Assembly: GCA_002395775.1 (NCBI GenBank)
Contig: DGUV01000034.1
Location: 7,263-28,268, forward strand
DNA length: 21,006 nt
Source: Prevotellaceae bacterium UBA4301
GTDB taxonomy: Bacteria; Bacteroidota; Bacteroidia; Bacteroidales; Bacteroidaceae
Direction of reading: 5' to 3'
In this document: one piece after another, positions 1-4,816 of the stretch
How positions within the stretch are numbered: position 1 is the stretch's first letter
Layout: every line of letters starts with the position of its first letter
Notes under the pieces: model-generated
What the model was told of the DNA's origin: nothing
The model's input: only the letters and a program-made list of their open reading frames with translations
Databases searched by the model: none
Made by a program: the position numbers and the translations under genes

Positions 1-288
1 CTGGTAGTAGTCGTAGTAGGAGACATAGTACTCAACGGCATTCTTGGGGAAGAAGGCCTTCATCTCGCGATAGAGCTGGGCGGCAAGCGTCTTGTTGTGG
101 CTGAGGATGAGCGTCGGACGCCCCACCTGCGCAATGACGTTGGCCATCGTGAAAGTCTTTCCCGACCCAGTCACGCCAAGCAACACCTGGGCAGGGTCGC
201 CTCGCTCCACACCGGCCACCAACTGACTGATGGCTTGCGGCTGGTCGCCCGTAGGCTTGAAGGGGGATGTGAGCTGGAACTGTGACAT
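1..288 (-). CDS. uvrB: UvrABC excinuclease subunit B, N-terminal part (3' end outside window)
   Basis: This is the first 96 codons of UvrB, the DNA helicase-like subunit of nucleotide excision repair that is loaded by UvrA and hands damaged DNA to UvrC. The reading frame starts at the ATG at 288-286 (protein begins MSQFQLTSPFKPTGDQP) and stays open to base 1. The Walker A motif GVTGSGKTFT is at about residues 39-48, followed by the NKTLAAQL helicase motif and the start of the YYVSYYDYYQ beta-hairpin region that clamps DNA. All of this is diagnostic of UvrB. The gene runs divergently from bamD, and its partner uvrA lies 4.5 kb away in the same window. A TATCTTTG box sits only eight bases upstream of the ATG, implying a very short or absent leader. 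The product call is very secure; only the C-terminal part is unseen. Confidence 0.97.
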   Translation of the reverse strand, partial: MSQFQLTSPFKPTGDQPQAISQLVAGVERGDPAQVLLGVTGSGKTFTMANVIAQVGRPTLILSHNKTLAAQLYREMKAFFPKNAVEYYVSYYDYYQ

Positions 289-296
289 AGTATCTG

Positions 297-304
297 CAAA
301 GATA
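297..304 (-). promoter_or_regulatory. Bacteroidota -7 box upstream of uvrB
   Basis: On the minus strand this reads TATCTTTG, a perfect match to the Bacteroidota -7 consensus TAnnTTTG. No clear TTTG -33 element is seen about 20 bases upstream, where a run of T occurs instead. The box ends eight bases before the uvrB ATG, so the transcript would be nearly leaderless if it is used. Confidence 0.5.
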
Positions 305-429
305 AGAAAAAAAACTGAGAACGGGGAATTGCCGCACAGGATTTGATGAAGAAGCGTGAAAAAACATTAAATATCATCCCTCGCCGAACATTTTTAATTT
401 CTAAACTTTAATTTTTCATTTATTTGTTG

Positions 430-437
430 TATCTTTG
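430..437 (+). promoter_or_regulatory. Bacteroidota -7 box upstream of bamD
   Basis: TATCTTTG matches the Bacteroidota -7 consensus exactly and lies in an AT-rich stretch between divergent uvrB and bamD. Transcription would start a few bases downstream, near 442-444. This favours the bamD ATG at 469 (about 25 bases of leader) over the TTG at 424 or the ATG at 448. Confidence 0.65.
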
Positions 438-468
438 CGCTCCGAATATGCGCGTACATACAAGAAGG

Positions 469-1323
469 ATGAACAAGACATCGCTTACGCCGCTTGTGGC
501 GCTGCTGCTAATGCTGACCTCGTGCGGCGAATACTCGCAGCTGCAGAAGACAAGCGACTACGAATACAAATACGAGGCTGCGAAAGCCTACTTCATGGAA
601 GGTAAGTACACCAAAGCCTCGACCTTGCTCTACGACGTACTTGCCACGATGAAGGGTACCTCCTATGGCGAAGAGTCGCTCTTCCTGACAGCCATGAGCG
701 AGTTCTGCAACAAGAACTACGACATGGCCCATCAGGACTTCAAGAAGTACTGCCAGACCTATCCCAAGGGCGTTTACGTCGAGCAGGCCTATTATCATTC
801 GGCCCTCTCACTCTTCAACCAGACGCCCGACCCAAGGCTCGACCAGTCGAGCACCATGGAGGCCATGCAGGAATTTCAGAGCTTCCTCGACCGCTACCCC
901 TACACCACACTCCGCGGAAAGACCCAAGAGATGATTTTCCAGCTCCAGGACAAACTGGTGGAAAAGGAGTGCCTGTCAGCCCAGCTCTATTACAACCTGG
1001 GCACCTACCTGCTCAACAGCCTCTATGGCGGCAGCAATTACGAAGCCTGTGTGGTGACAGCCCAAAACGCGCTGCGCGAGTACCCCTATGCAGCTGCCGA
1101 GAAGCGCGAACTGCTTTCCATCCTGGTGCTCAGGGCAAAATACCAGCTGGCCTCGAAGAGCGTCATCGAGAAGCGAATCGAGCGTTACCGCGACACCATC
1201 GACGAGTATTACGCCTTTGAGAACGACTTCCCCGAGTCCAAGTACCTGAAGGAGGCGAAAGACATCCTTCGCCAGTCGGAAAAAGCCGTGAAGGGGGCAA
1301 AAGTTGAAGATATTAAAGACTAA
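469..1323 (+). CDS. bamD: Outer-membrane assembly lipoprotein BamD (TPR repeats)
   Basis: This is a 284-residue lipoprotein of the BamD/YfiO family, a partner of BamA in inserting beta-barrel proteins into the outer membrane. The start chosen (MNKTSLTPL) gives a clean signal peptide with lipobox LTSC and lipidated Cys19; the purine-rich AAGAAGG just upstream and the promoter at 430-437 support it. The mature part is helical with repeated TPR-like segments. The family hallmark appears at about residues 30-42 as YEAAKAYFMEGKY, followed by repeats around the DFKKYCQTYP and EFQSFLDRYP motifs. Length is normal for the family. It leads a tight plus-strand run with the omega-like gene (10-base gap) and a DUF4293 protein. 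From memory this gene order is common in Bacteroidales; homology to BamD is clear from the sequence itself. Confidence 0.93.
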   Translation: MNKTSLTPLVALLLMLTSCGEYSQLQKTSDYEYKYEAAKAYFMEGKYTKASTLLYDVLATMKGTSYGEESLFLTAMSEFCNKNYDMAHQDFKKYCQTYPKGVYVEQAYYHSALSLFNQTPDPRLDQSSTMEAMQEFQSFLDRYPYTTLRGKTQEMIFQLQDKLVEKECLSAQLYYNLGTYLLNSLYGGSNYEACVVTAQNALREYPYAAAEKRELLSILVLRAKYQLASKSVIEKRIERYRDTIDEYYAFENDFPESKYLKEAKDILRQSEKAVKGAKVEDIKD

Positions 1324-1333
1324 ATAAAATAGA

Positions 1334-1669
1334 ATGGATTACAAGAAGACCAATGCGCCCACAAACACTGTGACGCGCGACATCATGAACCTGTGTAAAG
1401 ATACGGGCAACATCTACGAATCGATTGCCATCATCGGCAAGCGCGCCAACCAGATTTCTGTTGAAATCAAGCAGGAACTCTCGAAGAAGCTTCAGGAGTT
1501 TGCTTCCCACACCGACAATCTTGACGAGGTTTTTGAAAACCGCGAACAGATTGAGATTTCGCGCTTCTACGAGAAGATGCCCAAGCCCTCACTCATTGCC
1601 ACACAGGAGTTCATTGAGGGGAAAGTCTATTTCCGCAACCCCGCTGCGGAGACATCGGATGAAGACTGA
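1334..1669 (+). CDS. rpoZ: RNA polymerase omega-like subunit (Rpb6 family)
   Basis: A 111-residue protein beginning MDYKKTNAPTNTVTRDI. It carries the short helical core of the omega/Rpb6 family (segment GNIYESIAIIGKRANQISV at about residues 26-44), which helps fold and hold the beta-prime subunit of RNA polymerase in the cytoplasm. The C-terminal half, with FYEKMPKPSLIATQEFIEGKVYFRNP, is typical of the longer Bacteroidota version. The gene follows bamD after ten bases, and its TGA stop shares a base with the next ATG (TGATG). This indicates translational coupling within one transcript. Sequence identity to the enterobacterial omega is low, so annotation pipelines may call it only an Rpb6-like protein. 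Confidence 0.88.
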   Translation: MDYKKTNAPTNTVTRDIMNLCKDTGNIYESIAIIGKRANQISVEIKQELSKKLQEFASHTDNLDEVFENREQIEISRFYEKMPKPSLIATQEFIEGKVYFRNPAAETSDED

Positions 1670-2127
1670 TGATACAGCGCATCCAGACACTCTACCTGCT
1701 CATCAGCACCATCCTTGGAGTCGTGTGCCTGAGTTTGCCCCTGGGACAGTTCTTCACTGCCCAGAACGAACGCTACGCCGAACTCTACAACCTTTGGATT
1801 AGCATCTGCGCCTCAGGCGACCACCAGTTCACGCCCTGGGCTCTCTTTGCCCTGCTGCTGGTGGTGACGGCGCTGACGCTGCTGAGCATCTTCCTCTTCC
1901 GCACGCGAGCCTTCCAGATGCGCACCGTCGTCCTCTGCATGGTGCTCCTCGTTGGCTACTATGCCTGGTTGGGGTTCCTCGTCTTCATGGCTCATCGGAG
2001 CGGATTTTCGTTCCGTCCCTCGATCACCGCAGCCCTGCCTCTGGTGTGCATCATTCTTGATTACCTTGCTTTTCGTGGCATACTGAAGGACGAGCTGCTT
2101 GTGCGCTCGCTCGACAGGCTGAGATAA
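1669..2127 (+). CDS. DUF4293 family inner-membrane protein
   Basis: A 152-residue polytopic membrane protein with four hydrophobic segments, at about residues 5-30, 57-78, 83-108 and 116-135. It has a basic C-terminal tail ending LVRSLDRLR. The N-terminal MIQRIQTLYLL and the C-terminal motif are, from memory, characteristic of the DUF4293 family found in Bacteroidota; no biochemical function is known. Its ATG overlaps the rpoZ stop by one base, so it is co-translated with the omega-like gene and probably shares the bamD promoter. It converges with the beta-barrel gene at 2160. Confidence 0.82.
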   Translation: MIQRIQTLYLLISTILGVVCLSLPLGQFFTAQNERYAELYNLWISICASGDHQFTPWALFALLLVVTALTLLSIFLFRTRAFQMRTVVLCMVLLVGYYAWLGFLVFMAHRSGFSFRPSITAALPLVCIILDYLAFRGILKDELLVRSLDRLR

Positions 2128-2139
2128 TTCCGCCGCCCC

Positions 2140-2155
2140 TCTCTCGTCCGAGAGA
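2140..2155. terminator. Short hairpin between convergent genes
   Basis: TCTCTC and GAGAGA form a perfect six-base stem around a GTCC loop in the 32-base gap between the convergent DUF4293 and beta-barrel genes. On the plus strand it is followed by a weak T-rich stretch (TTATTT). This could end transcription in one or both directions, but the stem is short and there is no strong T run. Confidence 0.35.
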
Positions 2156-2159
2156 CGAC

Positions 2160-2870
2160 TTATTTCCGTCGGAAAAGGTCGAACATATACGATGCCTTCG
2201 CGACTATGGCTCCATTGGCCGAACGTCCGAAGGCATCGGCTTTTCCGTCTCCGAAGATGTTGGAAAGGCCAAAATAGTAGCGACCCTCTATCATGAAGTG
2301 GCCAGCACGACGGGTGTTCACCTCCAGTCCCAGGCCGCCCGTGATGCCGTATTCAAACTTATTCTTGATGGGCAGGTCGTACTGCTCCACCACCCTGTTG
2401 GGGCGCAGGGCCAGCGTTTCGTCGGTCCACTCTCCTCCCCGCTTGTCGCTGTCGCTGAGATAGAAGCCCAGCTGCGGTCCCAGCACCAGATAGCCCATGA
2501 CCCCTTTCTCCTCGCGTCCCAGACCCAGGCGGGCCAGCAAGGGCACCTGCATGTAGTTCACCGTCCGGCTGTACGTGTCGCTGCTCGTCTCTATGGTCTC
2601 CTTCCAACCCATCTGGGCGAAGTTGGCCTCCACCTGCAGCGCACAGAGCAGTTTGAAATAGCGCTCACAAGTGTATCGGAGCGAGAGGCCCATCGTGGTT
2701 CCTCCGTGGAATCCCTGCTTCACACTGGGGTCGAACGACACGCGGTTCATCACATAGCCCCCGTTGACGCCCAACGCCAGCGCACTGCGGTACTCCCCCA
2801 CCTGGGCAAAGGCCGATTGGGGCAGAAGAGCCACTGTGGCAATGAGAAAGAGAAGGAGGAAGCGCTTCAT
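2160..2870 (-). CDS. Outer-membrane beta-barrel protein (PorT-like barrel fold)
   Basis: A 236-residue exported protein. The signal peptide MKRFLLLFLIATVALLPQSAFA ends in an AFA cleavage site before Gln. The mature part alternates polar and hydrophobic residues in strands, with glycine and aromatic girdles such as GVNGGYVMNRVSF, MQVPLLARLGLG, GYLVLGPQLGFYL and FMIEGRYYFGLSNIF. It ends on the aromatic-rich strand KASYMFDLF. This fits the eight-stranded outer-membrane barrel domain (PorT/OmpA-like, PF13568) widespread in Bacteroidota. Its ATG overlaps the stop of the upstream binding-protein gene by four bases (ATGA), so the two are co-translated. The sequence shows no ligand or function. It could be a structural or adhesin-like porin. 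Confidence 0.75.
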   Translation of the reverse strand: MKRFLLLFLIATVALLPQSAFAQVGEYRSALALGVNGGYVMNRVSFDPSVKQGFHGGTTMGLSLRYTCERYFKLLCALQVEANFAQMGWKETIETSSDTYSRTVNYMQVPLLARLGLGREEKGVMGYLVLGPQLGFYLSDSDKRGGEWTDETLALRPNRVVEQYDLPIKNKFEYGITGGLGLEVNTRRAGHFMIEGRYYFGLSNIFGDGKADAFGRSANGAIVAKASYMFDLFRRK

Positions 2871-3979
2871 CGGATGGTCTCGATTGTGCGGTTAGGCGTG
2901 TAGTGCACCAGCTGGACGTGTTGGTTGACAAAGCCTCCTCCATCGCCCACGCGGTGGAAGCGGAACGAGTGCTGGATGGGTTGCAGCTGCAGCGAAGACT
3001 GGGCCTCGTCGAAGTCGATTCCCAGCAGTGCATAGCCGTGCAGGAAGTAATAGCCCAGGTCATAGCCAAACATCTCGGCCCTGGGGTAGCTCACCTGAGA
3101 GGCACGTCCGAAGTTGGCCTTGTATTGCTGCTCAAACTTGGCCACGCGGCCGCTCAGCGGATTGCGATAGTAGGTGGCAAAGACATAGGTGTCCATCTTG
3201 TAGAAGTCGCGCAGCAACGTGCCCGTGTAGCTCACCCATTCTGGGAAGCCCAGCAGACTGATGCGATACTGCGGATGCGAGGCTGCATAGCCCTTCATGG
3301 TGGCCAGCAGCTTGGTGGCAGCCGCCTGGCTCCTGCTGTCTGGGATGATGACATTTTGCTTGTACTGGTTCAGGGCCATGTCGCAAGCAAACTCGTCGGC
3401 CCCTGCATTCAGTTCCTTCACCGAGAGGTTTTTCAGTCGCAGCACCTGCGCCAGGTGGGTCGTAAAGGCCTTCCCCCTTTCGTCGCGCTCGCCACTGTGG
3501 AAAAACACGAAGTTGGCCCCCTTCAGCGTACTGGTCACCAGCGAGGTGATTTGGGGATAGAGCAGTTCCTGTGCCACGCCCACCTGATAGATCCAGGGAT
3601 TGCTGTACACCTGCGGGCAGGGCGTGTTGAAGGGCAGCACCATGCGTATCCGATGCTCCCTGCAGAATTCGCTAAGCGTGGTCACCTGCACGGCATCCAC
3701 CGGGCCGAATATGGCCTGACACTGCGCCAGCGCAGGATTGCGAAGTGCCTCGCGCAAGGCGGTTTCCGACGAACCGCAGTCCACGGCTGTCACCTCCACG
3801 CTGGTGCCCTCCTGCTTCACCTGTTCCACTGCCATCAGCAGTCCACGGTAAAACTCCACCATCGTCTCTCCCCTTTCCGTCTGTTCCTTCAGGGGCAGCA
3901 GCACTCCGATGCGCACTGTTGCGCTCCACAGCGCAACGGCCACCAAGCACAGCCAAACTGTCATTATTGTGCGTTTCAT
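2867..3979 (-). CDS. Type 1 periplasmic binding-fold protein (Peripla_BP_6-like)
   Basis: A 370-residue exported protein with signal peptide MKRTIMTVWLCLVAVALWSA, followed by VRIGVLLPL, the usual first strand of a type 1 periplasmic-binding fold. Further segments fit the two-lobed fold: AIFGPVDAVQVTTLSEFC, IRMVLPFNTPCP, NFVFFHSGERDERGKAF and RISLLGFPEWV. The ATG at 3979 is preferred over the in-frame TTG three bases earlier. No ABC transporter genes are nearby; instead it precedes an outer-membrane barrel gene with a four-base overlap. From memory, many Bacteroidota relatives carry an N-terminal LysM domain, which is absent here. The role could be sensing or envelope work rather than amino-acid uptake. 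The fold is fairly secure; the ligand is unknown. Confidence 0.75.
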   Translation of the reverse strand: MKRTIMTVWLCLVAVALWSATVRIGVLLPLKEQTERGETMVEFYRGLLMAVEQVKQEGTSVEVTAVDCGSSETALREALRNPALAQCQAIFGPVDAVQVTTLSEFCREHRIRMVLPFNTPCPQVYSNPWIYQVGVAQELLYPQITSLVTSTLKGANFVFFHSGERDERGKAFTTHLAQVLRLKNLSVKELNAGADEFACDMALNQYKQNVIIPDSRSQAAATKLLATMKGYAASHPQYRISLLGFPEWVSYTGTLLRDFYKMDTYVFATYYRNPLSGRVAKFEQQYKANFGRASQVSYPRAEMFGYDLGYYFLHGYALLGIDFDEAQSSLQLQPIQHSFRFHRVGDGGGFVNQHVQLVHYTPNRTIETIR

Positions 3980-4006
3980 CAACTGTCAGTTTTATTCTTT
4001 TGGCCA

Positions 4007-4014
4007 CAAAGATA
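4007..4014 (-). promoter_or_regulatory. -7 box for the binding-protein/barrel pair
   Basis: On the minus strand this reads TATCTTTG, matching the Bacteroidota -7 consensus. It lies 28 bases upstream of the ATG at 3979, giving a plausible leader. Upstream of it on the same strand is the heptamer repeat shared with the divergent gene. Confidence 0.65.
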
Positions 4015-4025
4015 GCAAATAATTC

Positions 4026-4051
4026 ACAATTGACAATTGACAATTGACAAT
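4026..4051. repeat. Heptamer tandem repeat (ACAATTG) between divergent promoters
   Basis: Three full copies of ACAATTG plus a partial fourth run in register through the gap between the divergent binding-protein and cargo genes. The array lies directly between two opposing -7 boxes, so it overlaps both -33 regions. The unit contains the palindrome CAATTG, so each copy is also self-complementary. Confidence 0.85.
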
Positions 4052-4058
4052 AATTTCG

Positions 4059-4066
4059 TATCTTCG
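4059..4066 (+). promoter_or_regulatory. -7 box upstream of the T9SS cargo gene and uvrA
   Basis: TATCTTCG differs from the TAnnTTTG consensus at one base and lies 19 bases before the ATG at 4085. The heptamer repeat is immediately upstream. It would drive the cargo gene and, through the overlap, uvrA. Confidence 0.5.
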
Positions 4067-4084
4067 CACGTTAATACATTAAGT

Positions 4085-4816
4085 ATGATGACAAGGACCC
4101 TTCTTTTTTTGCTCTGTTGCGCAGCCCCTATCTTCGGCTGGGCACAGGATGTTTACCCCAGCGTAGCCCCCGCGGGCAGTTACACCACGGTCGAGGGAGA
4201 AGAGATTTCTGACGCTTCGTCTGCCCAGGACGCGCCCCTCGTCGCCCACTTCACTGCCAACCCCAGCAACCTCGGCGACTACTCGGCCCGCTACGAATGG
4301 AAAATCTACCGTTCGGGCGAGGAAGACCAGCCGCTGGTCCACCGCTTCGAGCAGGACATTGACTACACCTTCCTGGAGAGCGGCACCTTCTGCGTCCAGC
4401 TCTATGCCACCTTCGTCCTGGGCACCGACACCATAGCCTTCCCCGAGGAAGGCGAGGCCGCCCCCATCATGGTCTCCATCAGCGAGAGCAAGCTGGAGTT
4501 CCCCAATGCCTTCTCGCCCAACGAAGTGCCTGACGGCTTCAACGACGTCCTCAAGGCCAAGGATGGCCACCAGAGCATCGTCTCGTTCCAGGCCGCCGTC
4601 TTCACCCGATGGGGGCAGAAGATTTATTCCTGGACGGATGTCAACGAAGGCTGGGATGGCCGCTGGAACGGCCGCTTGGTGAAGGACGGAGGCTATCTGC
4701 TCGTCGTCAGCGCCCGAGGTGCCGACGGCAAGAAGTACAACATACGCAAGGTCATCAGCGTCATCACTGGCTACGACAAGGCCAATCAGGGAGGGGGCAC
4801 GAATGGAGAAAATTGA
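4085..4816 (+). CDS. Exported protein with type IX secretion type B / gliding-motility-associated C-terminal domain
   Basis: A 243-residue protein. The signal peptide MMTRTLLFLLCCAAPIFGWA leads into a mature N-terminus starting QDVYPSV. The middle (about residues 50-135) looks like an immunoglobulin-like or PKD-type beta domain, with VAHFTANPSNLGDYSARYEWKI. The last 95 residues match the CHU_C/type B sorting domain: LEFPNAFSPN near the start, then VFTRWGQKIYSW, GWDGRWNGRLVKDGGY and VRKVI-like closing strands. Such domains send cargo through the type IX secretion system to the outer surface. The protein is small for such cargo, which is usually several hundred residues or more. An ATG three bases later is an equal start candidate. 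Its 3' end overlaps the uvrA start by 14 bases, so it may set uvrA translation. Confidence 0.82.
   Translation: MMTRTLLFLLCCAAPIFGWAQDVYPSVAPAGSYTTVEGEEISDASSAQDAPLVAHFTANPSNLGDYSARYEWKIYRSGEEDQPLVHRFEQDIDYTFLESGTFCVQLYATFVLGTDTIAFPEEGEAAPIMVSISESKLEFPNAFSPNEVPDGFNDVLKAKDGHQSIVSFQAAVFTRWGQKIYSWTDVNEGWDGRWNGRLVKDGGYLLVVSARGADGKKYNIRKVISVITGYDKANQGGGTNGEN

Noticed and set aside
424..468. Longer N-terminus for BamD from the TTG at 424 or ATG at 448
   Set aside because: These starts overlap the -7 box or the expected transcript start and would put a long basic stretch ahead of the lipoprotein signal; the ATG at 469 fits better.
2903..4015. 370-codon plus-strand frame opposite the binding-protein gene
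   Set aside because: The minus-strand gene has a signal peptide, a binding-fold pattern, promoter and coupled neighbour; the plus frame has none of these and is His/Gln/Arg-rich shadow sequence.
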